A DNA stretch of 64,000 bases. Source: Vicugna pacos. Lineage: Eukaryota > Chordata > Mammalia > Artiodactyla > Camelidae. How positions within the stretch are numbered: the stretch's first letter is position 1; each line of letters begins with the position of its first letter. This document shows positions 23,965-35,395 of this stretch, piece by piece. The stretch spans positions 41,584,105 to 41,648,104 of the forward strand of contig NC_133004.1 of the NCBI RefSeq assembly GCF_048564905.1, given 5' to 3'. The translations under genes and the position numbers were made by a program. Under the pieces are notes generated by a model that was given only the letters and a program-made list of their open reading frames with translations, searched no databases and was not told the DNA's origin.

Positions 23965-24430
23965 TGGTGGTGGTTTCATAGGTGTGTACATTTATTAAAA
24001 TCCATCAAATTGTACATTTGAAATATGTGTAGTTTGCTGTACAAAAATCATACCACAATGAAGTTGTTTCTGAAAAATGCCTGAGAGAATGACATCGAAA
24101 CAGTGACCTGAGCCACGATGAAAGATGGAAAAAGAAGGCGCTGGCATAATTCAAGTCATTGGCTCAGGCTGACACTGGTATTAGTCCACTGTATCGTTGC
24201 TGTGATTCCCTACCCTTTCCTTAAGGTAGTATCGGTTTTGTTTTAAAAGGTATTGATTAATACAAATTACTAGCCCAACGTGATATAGTATATTTGCTTA
24301 CTTGTTTTATGTGTCGGTCCCGTGGAGGAAGGGACCATGCTTGCTTGTTAGCCACTGTACACATGCTACCCAAATACAGTGCTTGGGACATGGCAGATGA
24401 TCGTCAAATATCGGTCAAATAAATTAATGT
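23965..24430 (+). repeat. L1M 3' end and L2 3' end fragments
   Basis: The stretch 23965-24075 is an L1M 3' end (AAATCCATCAAATTGTACAT). The stretch 24300-24430 is an L2 3' end (GTGGAGGAAGGGACCATGCT, then ACAGTGCTTGGGACATGGCA and AAATATCGGTCAAATAAAT). Confidence 0.6.
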
Positions 24431-24439
24431 GCTATACAA

Positions 24440-26470
24440 ATGCTGTAAGTGCCTTAACTAGAGAAATATTGTATCCTGGCCAGAAGAAAAGCACCCAGGA
24501 AATGACAAGACAGAAGATTTTGAAGAAAGTGAGGATAAATTGAATCCTTTACTCAAAGAACAAACAACAAGATGAAACTCAGTGAAGCAGGACATTTTAG
24601 TATCTGAGTTGAGATAGAGAAGCAAAGACAAAGACAAGTTCAATAGATCCTTTAATGGAGAAGGGCAGGTAGGAGAATGAGATGGGAGTAAATAAGGAGG
24701 AGATGGACAGATACACCACTTGCTTCTTTTACTTCTGTATCTGAAATCTTTTCACCTGTTATTTCCCCCTGGGGTGGGAAATATTCGTGGTAATTACCCG
24801 CCTCTAATCCTTGACTTCTTTTCTATGATCTGGCACATGGGGAAACCCTCCCCAGGCTCCTGTGGGCAATGGAGACTAGATCTTTCTCAGACTCTCTTCT
24901 CCAGAGGGTTGGATGGAAGGCACTAGAGAGATTTGAGTTCCAAGATGAAAAACAAGCCAGGATCTCTAGGAATTGTTTCTCTCCATGGCTAATTGGCCCT
25001 TGGAGAAGACATTCCTGTGTTATCTTCAGAACCACACTTCTTAAAATGTCTCACTCCCTTGACCCCTACAAAGCAACTTCAAGCAGAGCCCTTTGGGAAT
25101 GCTCATCTCATGCACAAAGCAAGTCTAATTGGCATCTTGAGTATTGGTTTCAGAAGAGATTCAGGATGTGTCCTTCGGGTGGGAATCCCTGATGCCATAT
25201 ATGTAGTGACCTCATTTGTGTCACCTGACATAGGTCCTCTGGGTTGGGAGGTGTTTTATTTCCCCACTTCCCTCAGGATTGGCTCATGTCAGGCCAAGTC
25301 TTTCCTCATTCTAACCCCTATGAATCCTGCTGAGGAAACATTCATGCAGTCAGGAAGGGGCTTATTCTAAAATCATCAGCGCTAGAGCTAAATCCCTGGG
25401 GAAAGGAGGTGTGTACATCTAAGAAGAGAATAGAGCAGAAAATCCAAAATAGATTTTCTTTTGACTCTGGGCTCATTGATTACAGAGCAGGTATTAAATG
25501 TAGCATCTACACCCAGTAAAATTAAAGCAGATTGTGATCGCTGAATCTCTCATTGCTATGTTTGGATGGAGACGTGGCTCAGACAGATATTTAGAGTTAG
25601 AGGAGTCATATGCATGAGTCAAAGACTCAACTAGTAGAGGCTAAAGAAGTTTAATTAGTTAATCTGTCCTGATATGCGCTGATGGAATTCAAAATCTGAG
25701 CACTATTTGAAAGAGCTTTACAGAATTACACATTCTACTGCTCCTGGCAATGCTCCATCACTAAGGTAATTCATGTAAACAATGATGGCTGTGTCAGACA
25801 ATACCCTCTACAGCATTCCACAGCGCATGGAGGTCTCAGGGTTATGAAGGAAGTCTGATGAGCACCTCAGAAAAGACTGGAAATTCAGTAGCCAAGGTGA
25901 GAGTCAGTGTGGATCTGTTCTGCACTCTCTGTTTCTCCTCTATACTCGCTTTTCTCACAAGTGTCTGCAGAGGAAACTCCGGGTAAGGTATCGTTTGGGC
26001 TTGAGGTATTCAAGAAACTTTATTAGAAACCAGGACATGCTCTGGCACTGCCCGCTGGTTTCCCCAGCCCTCAAGTCAGAGGGAGGTACTTGCTTGCCCC
26101 ATGAGGAAAGCTGCCTGTGAAGGCGGAGGAATAAGTCATTTGAGGGTCACAAATCAAAACGGGAAATTAGTAGGAAAGTTGCCTGTGGGAGGAAGAGAGA
26201 CATGAATCAGGTGACGGAAAATTTTATGGTATGGAGATTTAGAGAGAACGATGGAAGCTGATGAGGAAAGAGAGGGGGAAGTATATGGATGCTAAGTAAA
26301 GGGAAACGTGCGGCTGTCTTGACTGGGCTGGAGCGATGAGAGGGAGCGTGGGGAAGGCTGGGCTCTTAGTCCACAGGAAGCTGAGTGCGGAATAACAGTG
26401 CGAGGTGACAGCCCAAAAGATGATCCTAGGCTGCATGAATATGGAGAGAGATAATAAATGTGATCTGTTT
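24440..26470. other. Intergenic, nothing recognised
   Basis: Two kilobases without a recognised gene, RNA or repeat. An open frame of 125 codons on the plus strand at 24993-25370 has no recognisable motif and ordinary composition. Confidence 0.35.
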
Positions 26471-26475
26471 CCTTT

Positions 26476-26621
26476 TAAAAAATTATTTTTAAAAATTAAT
26501 TTTTTGGGTGGCGGATTAGGTTTATTTATTTAGTTATTTTTAGTGGAGGGACTGGGGATTGAACCCAGGACCTTGAGCATGCTAAGCATGCGCTCTACCA
26601 CTGAGCTACACCTGCCCCGCC
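26476..26621 (-). mobile_element. Camelid tRNA-derived SINE (Vic-1 type)
   Basis: On the minus strand it starts GGCGGGGCAGGTGTAGCTCA, giving the A-box TAGCTCAGTGGTAGAG. It continues CGCATGCTTAGCATGC and the B-box GGTTCAATCCCCAG, then an A/T-rich tail. The head looks like a tRNA-Ala-type gene. This SINE is the strongest hint that the genome is camelid. Confidence 0.85.
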
Positions 26622-27529
26622 CTGTGAACTGTTTCTTATTGGTCAAATTATACTTGGAAGAATATGTTAAATTCTGAGTTCTTCACTTTAAAAAGTAGAT
26701 AATCTGGAATGCATGAAGGTCTAGGGAGACATTTTGGAGGAAAAACAGAAAGAGGGATAGTGTGGATATTTTGAGTATTAATTTAGATTAAAAAAAAATT
26801 CAGTTTCTCCATGGAGATCAAGCTTTCATTCTGATCAGTATTCATATGAGAATTAGGTAAAGGTCTGATGGGAAATCTAGCTGACTAAATGGTAGAATCC
26901 TAGTTTCACCAGCCTGAGCCATAATTTGAATGCTCTCAGGTCTACCCAGGACGTGTCTCTCACCTGTTTTCAGGTACACAGTATGGTGGCTTTGTTATGC
27001 GTCAGCTTGGCGCCCATACACATCTCCTTAAACCATACTTAATCTCCAAAGGGAGACAATACCAAGTTATCCTTCCAGCTAACCTAATACAACTATCCCA
27101 TGCACGAACCATAAAGACGTTAACCTCTGTCCCACGAAGAGGATATAAAACCCACCAGTCCTTTCCCCATAAGATGGTACAAAATCCCTTTTTTGTCCTT
27201 AAGTTAAATTTATTCTACTCCTGTCTGATTCATACTTGCCTTTTTTTATAGCCTGTAACTGAAATACTAAGATATGAAGTTAACTATATTAATGTATCTT
27301 ATGTTAGACAAGGGGACGGCAGAGGGGAAGAAAGCTAAAACATCTGGTTAATACATGTACACCAAAATACGCCGGTCAAAATAAGGAAGAAGTGCCTGTC
27401 TCTATTACAGCTCTTGTTCCTGCAGCTGCTCACATAGTCACGGCTGGTTTCTCTAACTACTTTCTTTCACTACCCATCCCATATTTCCCTTCGTCCTCAC
27501 TTGGTCATGAATACTTCTCTGTGGGTGAG
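26622..27529. other. Intergenic, nothing firmly recognised
   Basis: No gene is seen. The stretch 27000-27230, with GAGGATATAAAACCCACC, could be part of a decayed LTR, but this is only an impression. Confidence 0.3.
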
Positions 27530-29345
27530 TGACCCTCATCTTCATTTCTGAAGGATCTGGGATATTAGCAGTCCTGCATGAATGGGGTTATTGTCATTTT
27601 CCACTGAGTTTCATCATAGGACATTTGAGCACAGGAGGCACCCTAAAAATCTGGATTCCAGACGTGTTCCTCCTCATCCCCCCAGGATCAGTCATACCCA
27701 CCAGTATAGTGACTGCCTTTGCTTGTCGATTGCGTGATATGAGGACCCCAAAGTGGCAACGTGGCAGCCTCGCTTCTCTGCAAACAGAATCACTGTGTCC
27801 CCTGGGGGAAGGGCTCCTCCTTTGTGACTAAGACCTCTAAAGCAGCAGAGACCAAAAGTGTGACAGGAAGGCAAACTGTGCTGGGGGGTCACAGTTATAG
27901 AGGTCATCGTGAGAGGACGCACTCCCGTTTCCACCTCTTGGTGCCTAATCCCATGAACCTTTGCAGTGGGAGAAACAGCACCCTAAGCTGGATACGGATT
28001 TAGAGCAAACAGCACATCCCAGAGGACACGACCCCAGCAGTGTGAGGTGTTGCCGACTAGCTGTTGCTGTAACTGAGCCTTCAAAAGGCTGTTCCACTGT
28101 TCTGTCAGGCCCATCGTTTCAGGAGGATGGAGAATATTTTCAGACCAGCGGATTCCATCAGCAGAGGTCCATCCCCACACTTTGTTTGCTGTGAAACAAG
28201 TCCCCTAGCCGGAGCACGGCTTCATGGAATGCCGTCACGTCCAGTGAAGCACTCCGTAAGTCCACAGGTGCTATTCCGCAGCAGCACTGCAGGCGAGGAG
28301 GGCCAGTCTGTGCTGAGAGCAAGTGTCCACTCCAGGAAGAACAAAGTACCGTGCCTCCTACAATGGAAGTGTAACCAATTTACCACAGAGGATCTGGCTG
28401 ATCCCCCTGGGCGGTGATGCCCTCAAGGACCCACGGCATATTGTGGCGTTTAGGGGTCACTGGCAGACTGGGCGACCCAGCCGTGGCTGCAGCTAGACTG
28501 GCCGGGGTGAGTGCAAGTCCACCTGGCTGCGCCCATGTGGAGCCTCCAGCCCTGCTGCCATGGCCACTGTGTTTGTGAGTCTTTGTCATGAATAAGAGTG
28601 GCTGAGAAAGTGCTGGCATCCACAGAATGGGTTAGCACTTGGACAGGGTGCCTCATTCCATGGACACTAGTAATTGGTATTTCTTGTTTTCCTGTGAATA
28701 TTTGCACATTTTTCATTGTATGCAGGATAGTTATGTTAGGCAGGAGGATGACTTTGTTGTGTTTGTGGTTACGCATGGTTTAAGGAGATGTGTATTTGTG
28801 CCACTGACAGGAGATGGACTCTAGAGGTTTCTCAAATGTGTCAATTAGGCAAGGATGAGCCACATTTACCGGAATTGCCATTTTGTGAGTTTATGGTTAA
28901 GGTGGGCCACAGAGGAGATTCTTAGGAAGATGCAGAGGACGGAGGGGAAGCCGGCATTTTTATAATTCGTAACACTGTTGCTGATCTGCTGGCTCCCTCC
29001 CTGGCATGAGGCAGTAGTGGGCCTGCAGTTACTCCACCTTCCTCAGGATCTTCCTGTTTAGCTTCTCTTACTTCTGGGCCAGGAGTGTGTGTCTAGCCTC
29101 ATTAAGTTGGGCCTTGGCCTTTGCGAGAAAACCACACCACCAATTCCAGAGGCAGTAAGTGATGTGGGTCTCAGTCTGTCCTTGTGGGATTACACGTCAT
29201 GTTGTGGGTTCCAGCCTGACCTTGATCTACCACAGTTTATGTCCATCGTCCCTTCCTGACTGCCTCCCCCATGGACCTCCAGTCCAGCGTTAGACACAAA
29301 GATGACAGCCTTACATAGAATGCTTAACAGCTTTCTCAGTCAAGT
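27530..29345 (-). mobile_element. Class III endogenous retrovirus (ERVL/MaLR-like) internal fossil, antisense
   Basis: The plus strand matches, from memory, the reverse complement of the pol (integrase side) region of ERVL/MaLR elements, a very common mammalian fossil. Recognised blocks include CAGAATCACTGTGTCCCCTG, GAAACAGCACCCTAAGCTGG and AGCAGAGACCAAAAGTGTGA. It is old, heavily broken and has no long open frame. The limits are approximate. No flanking LTR pair was found. Confidence 0.6.
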
Positions 29346-29444
29346 AAGCCAAAATTCTGTACAACCATTAAATATGTACATACAATTATGTACACATGTC
29401 TTAGTGGTTCAGCTTCTTTGGTTAAACCCTGACTGATAGAAGGA

Positions 29445-29575
29445 AAAATTTATATATATATATAATATTTACATTATACATACAGTTAGAGTATATATAG
29501 AAGGGGTGTGTGTGTATAAATATATATACATACTTAGAATATATGCATATATCCACATATATGTATGTACATCTA
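29445..29575. repeat. A/T-rich simple repeat, TA and TG units
   Basis: Runs of TATATATATA mixed with GTGTGTGTATAAATATATA. It lies about 300 nt before the OR2AE1 coding exon. Confidence 0.85.
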
Positions 29576-29824
29576 TCTCCTCTTCAATGAGGAGAGACTC
29601 TTGTTTTGAAGGTAGGCACTTAATAGGGTCTAGACATTCTGGAATTTCAGAGTGATCATATTTGTGAACAGAGATTTGAAGTTCTCACCTTTAAAAAAAC
29701 GGTTATTTCCATAATGAAAGCTGTTGAATACTTAGAAATAGAAAACATTCTCTTTAACAATTCTTTCACAGATCAAAAGCTGCTGCTTGTCAGGTGTGAT
29801 GAACCCCAGTATTTCTGATTTGAC

Positions 29825-29852
29825 ATTTCCTCTTCCCTTCCTGTTTCCCCAG
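29825..29852 (+). promoter_or_regulatory. OR2AE1: Probable splice acceptor of the OR2AE1 coding exon
   Basis: A C/T-rich tract TTTCCTCTTCCCTTCCTG leads to TTTCCCCAG just upstream of the ATG. Olfactory receptor genes commonly have an untranslated first exon joined here. The upstream exon was not identified. Confidence 0.5.
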
Positions 29853-29869
29853 GGACGGAGGAAGGGGGA

Positions 29870-30814
29870 ATGTGGCAGAGGAATCAGACCTCTCTGGCCA
29901 ACTTCATCCTCGAAGGGCTCTTTGATGACTCCCTCACTCACCTTTCCCTTTTCTCCTTGACCTTGGTGGTCTTCCTCATTGCGGTGGGCGGCAACGCCCT
30001 CACCATCCTCCTCATCTGTGCTGACCCCTGGCTTCATACACCCATGTACTTCCTCCTCAGCCAGCTCTCCCTCATGGATCTGATGCACGTCTGCACAACC
30101 ATCCCCAAGATGGCGACCAGCTACCTCTCTGGCGAGAAGTCCATCTCCTTTGTGGGCTGTGCAACGCAGCACTTCCTCTATTTGTCTCTGGGTGGCGCTG
30201 AGTGTCTTCTCCTAGCTTTCATGTCCTATGACCGCTATGTTGCCATCTGTCACCCACTGCGCTACACTGTTCTCATGAACAGAAAGGTGAGACTGATGAT
30301 GGTCGCCGTGTCTTGGTTGGGAGCATCGATAAACTCCCTAATTCACACAGCGATCTTAATGCACTTCCCTTTCTGTGGGCTTCGAAAAATCCACCACTTC
30401 TACTGTGAGTTTCCAGCTGTTGTGAAGTTAGTGTGTGGAGATGTCACTGTGTATGAGGCCACAGTGTACATCAGCACCATCTTAATTCTCCTCCTCCCCA
30501 TATCCCTGATTTCTACCTCCTATGCCTTCATCCTCCACAGCGTCATTCAGTTGCGTTCAGCTGGGAGTAAGAGAAATGCCTTTGCCACTTGTAGCTCCCA
30601 CCTCACTGTTGTTTTCCTCTGGTTTGGTGCCTGCATCTTCTCGTACATGAGGCCCAGGTCGCAGCGTACTCCGTTGCAAGACAAAGTTGGCTCTGTGTTC
30701 TACAGCATCATTACTCCCACGCTGAATCCTTTGATTTATACTCTCCGGAACAAGGACGTAGCTCAGGCTCTGAGGAGAGTACTGGGGAGAGATATGACCA
30801 CCAAAAGACTGTGA
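29870..30814 (+). CDS. OR2AE1: OR2AE1, olfactory receptor family 2 subfamily AE
   Basis: An intact single-exon class A GPCR of 314 residues. It begins MWQRNQTSLANFILEGLFDD and matches human OR2AE1 (about 323 aa) closely from memory. It shows the N-glycosylation site NQT at residues 5-7, LHTPMYFLLSQLSLMDLMH after TM1, MSYDRYVAICHPLRY at the end of TM3, KRNAFATCSSHLTVV in TM6 and PTLNPLIYTLRNKD in TM7. These are the olfactory receptor signatures. It couples to Golf in olfactory cilia by family knowledge; the ligand is unknown. The C-terminus is about nine residues shorter than human. A pyrimidine tract and CCCCAG acceptor end at 29852, 18 nt before the ATG, fitting the usual spliced leader of olfactory receptor genes. 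Confidence 0.96.
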   Translation: MWQRNQTSLANFILEGLFDDSLTHLSLFSLTLVVFLIAVGGNALTILLICADPWLHTPMYFLLSQLSLMDLMHVCTTIPKMATSYLSGEKSISFVGCATQHFLYLSLGGAECLLLAFMSYDRYVAICHPLRYTVLMNRKVRLMMVAVSWLGASINSLIHTAILMHFPFCGLRKIHHFYCEFPAVVKLVCGDVTVYEATVYISTILILLLPISLISTSYAFILHSVIQLRSAGSKRNAFATCSSHLTVVFLWFGACIFSYMRPRSQRTPLQDKVGSVFYSIITPTLNPLIYTLRNKDVAQALRRVLGRDMTTKRL

Positions 30815-30984
30815 TTGTGGCTACCCTGAGTATCAGACTGGAATGCACTAGGTTCCCTAAATTGGCTTGAGTGAACTTGGAAGATTTTTCAAGGTGACTA
30901 CTGAAAAATCAAAGTAGTTAACACACAGCTCTAGTAAGTTTGGTCTCAGGCACCTAAGCACTGTAGTGTCCTATCCTAGTCCTT

Positions 30985-31480
30985 TCAAGCTCCTGTAATA
31001 AAAATACCACAGACGGGGTGACTTCAGCTCCAAACATTTATTTCTCACAGTTCTGGAGGCTGAGTCCAAGATCAAGATTTGAAAGCACTAGACATGTTCT
31101 CATTTCCTTGTGATCTCTTTGCAAATGTACCCTTGCCCAAACATACCTCTCTGACTCCCCTATTTAAACAGCACTCTTTACTCTGTGTCCCCGATTCTAC
31201 CTTATCATCATACTTCGCACAACGTTTCATAATATGTTATATTCTACTTGCTTTCCACTTTATTAGAGCGGTAGCTTCAAGAGGGCAAGGAATGTACTTT
31301 GTTTACTGTTGTTTCACTAGAGCCAGGAAAGAGCCCGACATGAAATACTCAGTGGCTGTTCTGTTGCCTGGATTAATAAACGAAAGTGACCAAGACTGTC
31401 TTACTATCTCACATGACATTGATGATCTTCAATTCAGAGCAGAAAGAGATTACAAAAATAAATAAAACAGTAGATGGTGT
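30985..31480 (+). repeat. Old repeat and L2 3' end downstream of OR2AE1
   Basis: The stretch 30985-31075 matches a common mammalian repeat (CATTTATTTCTCACAGTTCT). The stretch 31100-31390 is L2-like: CTTCAAGAGGGCAAGGAATG, then GTTGCCTGGATTAATAAACG. A 128-codon open frame over this L2 has no gene-like motif. Confidence 0.55.
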
Positions 31481-31871
31481 GGTAAGACTCATTTTCTAAG
31501 ACAGCCGGCTATTAATCCCATGCAAATGCAGAGACACGACATCTCAGTGATCTTTCCTGGAGTCTGGTGGTCTGAGGGATGCCAAAGTGATGGGCAGATT
31601 TCTACATCCTGCTTTTCCTACTGGTTAAAAATGTTCAGCCTGGGGACCGTCTTCAGAAGAAAAACACTTAAGGTTTGTGAGCAAAGTTATGTCTTCTTTG
31701 ACAAGTCTTTAGAAATAAACTTCTGGCATTCTCTGATAAGATGAGCTGCCCACCATGAGCTGGGTGTCATCTTACCCTGAAGTCCTAGGGTTGGTTTTGC
31801 CTCGTAACACTCCAATATCAAGTAGAAACGATGCCTGGATTTTTTTCTGAAGGTACAAGGGTGTTGTATTT

Positions 31872-31948
31872 ACAGCTGTGTCACAACCCCAGTTAGAGAG
31901 AGATGGTTGTTCCTTTGCAACCATTCTCTCTCTACACACACAGCCGTG
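31872..31948. other. Compact imperfect hairpin
   Basis: AGAGAGAGATGGTTG at 31895-31909 pairs with CAACCATTCTCTCTCT at 31918-31933 across an 8 nt loop, with one bulged base. Further out, ACAGCTGTGT at 31872-31881 can pair with ACACAGCCGT at about 31938-31947. Either strand would fold. No transposon family or known small RNA is recognised. Confidence 0.6.
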
Positions 31949-32109
31949 GCCTTGTCAGGAATGCTGTAAAAGTATTTGAGAACAAAACAACCTAAGCTAA
32001 GCTGATGGACGGTTATTCATATAATGCTAACATCTGTTAAAAGTAAATAGTATAGTGCTACATGACTCTCTCCCTTGAGAAGAGATATAAGTCTATATAA
32101 TTGTAATCA

Positions 32110-32432
32110 TGCTTGATATATTCTGAATATTAACCCCTTATACAGGGTTTACAAATATTTTCTGTCATTCCATAGGTTGCCTTTCACTCTGTTTATTTTG
32201 TCATTTGATGAACACAACTTTTAAGTTTTGATCTATTTCCATTTATCTATTTGTAGCTTTGTTGACTGGGGCTTTTGTGTCATAGCCAAGAAATCACTGC
32301 AAATGCAACGTCATGTAGTTTCCCCCCTGTATTTTCTTCTAAAAGTTTTATAGTTTTAGCTCTTGAATTACTTTTTTGATACATTTTCAGTTAAATTTTG
32401 TATACAGTATAAGGTAGGGGTTCAACTTAATT
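32110..32432 (-). mobile_element. Antisense L1 fragment
   Basis: Reverse complement of the L1 ORF2 C-terminal region: AATATTAACCCCTTATACAG, CATAGCCAAGAAATCACTGC and AGTATAAGGTAGGGGTTCAA. It abuts a sense L1 head to head. Confidence 0.75.
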
Positions 32433-32434
32433 CC

Positions 32435-33292
32435 ACTTATAATAGAAATGAAATAGGATAAAACACTTAAGAATGAACTCATCCAAGGAAGTGAAAGATT
32501 TATACCCCGAAAACTACAAAACACGGCTGAAGAAAGTAAAGGGATGTAAATAAATGGAAAGATATCCTGTGTTCATGGATTCGAAGACTTAGCATTAAGA
32601 CCTCATCACCCAAAGTGATCTACAGAGGCAATGCAACCCCTATCATAAGCTCAATGGCATTTTTTTCAGAAATAGAAAAACCTATACTAAAATTCATACG
32701 AAATGAAGAGACCCCAAATAGCCTACACAATCCTGGAAATGAATAAAACTGAAAGACCCACTGCTTCTGATTTTTAAACTTGTACAAAGTTACAGTAATC
32801 AAAACAGCATGATAGTGGCATAAATATGGAGGTATAGACCAACAGAACAGAATAGAGACCTTGGAAAATTACCCTCACGTATGATCAGAAGATTTCAAGG
32901 ATGCCGAGAATATTCAATGGGGAAAGGACAGTTTTTGTAATGAGTGATACTGGGAAAACTGGATACCCACATGCAAAAGAATGAATTTGGACACTTACCT
33001 TACACCATACAAGGAATTAAATGAAAATGTATCAAAATCCTAAATGTAAGAGCTTAAACTAGGAAAGTCTTTGAAGAAAAGATAGCGGGAAAGCTTCATG
33101 ATAAGAGGTTAACATCCAGAATATATAAAGAGTGACTACAATTGAAAGATGACAATAGAATAATCCAATTAAAAACTGGGCAAAAGACTTGTATAGACAT
33201 TTTCCCAGACGAGTTATACAAACAGCCAACAAGCACATGAAAAGATGCTCAACCTCACTAATCATCTGGGATATGACTTAAGAAAAATCATC
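32435..33292 (+). mobile_element. Sense L1 ORF2 fragment
   Basis: Sense L1: GAAAGATATCCTGTGTTCAT, CACATGCAAAAGAATGAATT, and AGATGCTCAACCTCACTAAT. It ends near 33292, where the text jumps back to an earlier point of the L1 consensus, so the next stretch is a different copy. Confidence 0.7.
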
Positions 33293-34640
33293 TCAAATTG
33301 GATTAAAGCCTTGAAAGAAAGACCTGAAACCGTAAAACATCTGAAAGAAAACATAAGGGATAAGGTCCTTGACATTAGTCTTGACAGTAGTTTTTGGATA
33401 TGGCACCAAAAGCGGAAAAAAAAACCCAAAAGCAAAAAGAAACAAGTGGGACTACATCAAACTAAAAAGCAGAAGCTTTTCATGACAAAGGAAACCATCA
33501 AAAAATGAAAAGTCAACTTGGAGAACGGGAGAAATATTGGCAAATAATATATCTGATATGGGCTTAATATCCAAAATATATGAGAAACTGATACAACTCA
33601 ACAGCAAAAACCCAAACAGTGCAATTTACAATTGGGCAGAGGAATTGAATAGACATTTTTCCAAAGTAGATACACAAAGGGCCAGCAGGAACATGAAAAT
33701 GTGCTCAACATCACTAACCATCAGGGAAATGCAAATCAAAATCACTGTGAGAATCACCTCACACCTGTTAGAATGGTTCTTATCAAAAAGAAAAGAGATA
33801 AGCACTGGGGAAGATTTGGAGCAAAAGGAGTCCTTGTGTACTGTTGGTAGAATATAAATTGGTAGAGCTACTATTGAAAAGAATATGGAGGTTCCTCAAA
33901 AATTAAAAATAGAACTATGATGTGATCTGGCAATCTCACTTCTGGGTATATATCCATGGAAGTTAAATCACTGTCTTGAAAATTTATCTTCGCCCCCCGC
34001 TACCATGTTCATTGCAGTATTATTCACAGTAGCCAAGACATGGTAACAACCTATGTGTCTATCTATGGATGAACTGATAAAGGAAATATGGCATATATAT
34101 GTGTGCATATACACACACACATACACAATGTTAGTGTGCCATAAATATTCAGCCGTAAAAAAATAAGGAATTCTTGTCATTTGTGACAACATGGATGGAC
34201 CTTGAGGGCATGAAGCTAAGTGAATAAGTCAGACAGAGAAAGACAAATACTCTATGATATCACTTATATGTGGAACCAAAAAAAGTCCCTCAACTTCTAG
34301 ATCTAGAGAACAGATTAGTGATTGGCAGAGTTGGGTCTGAGGGTGGGGGAAAAGGGTGAAAGTGATCAAAAGGTAAATACTTCCAGTTGTAAGATAAATA
34401 GAAGGATATGATGTACAGTGTGGTGACTATAGTTAACAGTACTGAATTGTATATTTGAAAGTTGACAAGAGAATAGATCCTAAAAGTTCTTAAAATAAGA
34501 AAAAATGGTAACTATTTGAGGTGAATGAACTAAACTCATTGGGGCAATCATTTTGGGATATATACATATATCAAATCATTGTGTTGTACACCTTTGACTA
34601 ATACAAAGGTGTCATTTATATCTTAATAAAACAGGAAAAA
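33293..34640 (+). mobile_element. Sense L1 3' end (second copy)
   Basis: Repeats the ORF2 C-terminus (GGGACTACATCAAACTAAAA, TCAACATCACTAACCATCAG) and continues into the 3' UTR (AGTTAACAGTACTGAATTGT), ending near AATAAAACAGGAAAAATAA. The open frames are broken. Confidence 0.75.
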
Positions 34641-34649
34641 TAAATCTCA

Positions 34650-35395
34650 TCTTGAAATAAGAATAAGTAAACAAAATCATGATGAGATACCTCCTCATAC
34701 TTATTAAGACAGTTATTATTAAAACAGCAGAGAAGAGCAAGTGTTGGTGAGAATGTGGAGAAACTGGAACGCTTGTGCACTGTTGGTGGGAATGTAAAAT
34801 GGTGCAGCCAGTGTAGCCAACAGTTTGGTGGTTTCTCAAAAAATTAAAAATAGAATTACCATATGATCCAGAAATTCTACTTCTGGGTATATGCCGAAAA
34901 GAATTGAAAGCAGGATCTCAAAGAGGTATTTGTACACCCTTGTTCAGAGCAGCATAATTCACAAGAGCCCAAAAGTGGAAGCAACTCAAGTGTCCACTGA
35001 TGAATGAATGGATTAACAAAGTGTGGTAAATACACATACAAAGGAATATTATTCAGCCTTGAAAAGGAAGGAAATTTTGACACATGCCACAACATGGATG
35101 AACCTTGAGGAAAACAAACCATTCATGAGAAGACACATACTATGTAATTCTTCTTCTGTTAGGTACCTAGAGTAATCAGATTCATAGAGAAAGAAACTAG
35201 AATGATGAATGACAGGGCATGGGGAGTTGTTTCATGGGTACAGAGCTTTAGTTTTGGAAGATCAAAAGGATTCTGGAGATTTGTTGCACATAGCATGAAG
35301 GTTCTTAACACTACTGAACTATAGACTTAAAATGCTCAAGATGGTAAATTTTATGTTATGTGTATTTTATCAAAATTTAAAAAATTTATATAAAA
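34650..35395 (+). mobile_element. Sense L1 3' end (third copy)
   Basis: Starts within the late ORF2 region (GATGAGATACCTCCTCATAC), passes ATTACCATATGATCCAGAAA and ends in a 3' UTR with GTTATGTGTATTTTATCAAA. It is a tandem neighbour of the previous copy in the same orientation. Confidence 0.75.

Noticed and set aside
24993-25370. A 125-codon open frame in the intergenic region
   Set aside because: No motif, no splice context, no paralogue in the window. Its length is within chance for this composition.
26476-26621. A tRNA gene, because of the A-box and B-box
   Set aside because: The cloverleaf is incomplete, an A/T-rich tail follows, and other copies occur at 42681, 54254 and 56690. It is a SINE.
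29732-30172. A 146-codon antisense open frame over OR2AE1
   Set aside because: It is opposite a clear olfactory receptor coding exon and has no motif of its own.
31079-31465. A 128-codon open frame downstream of OR2AE1
   Set aside because: The sequence is an L2 3' end. The protein shows no domain or signal.
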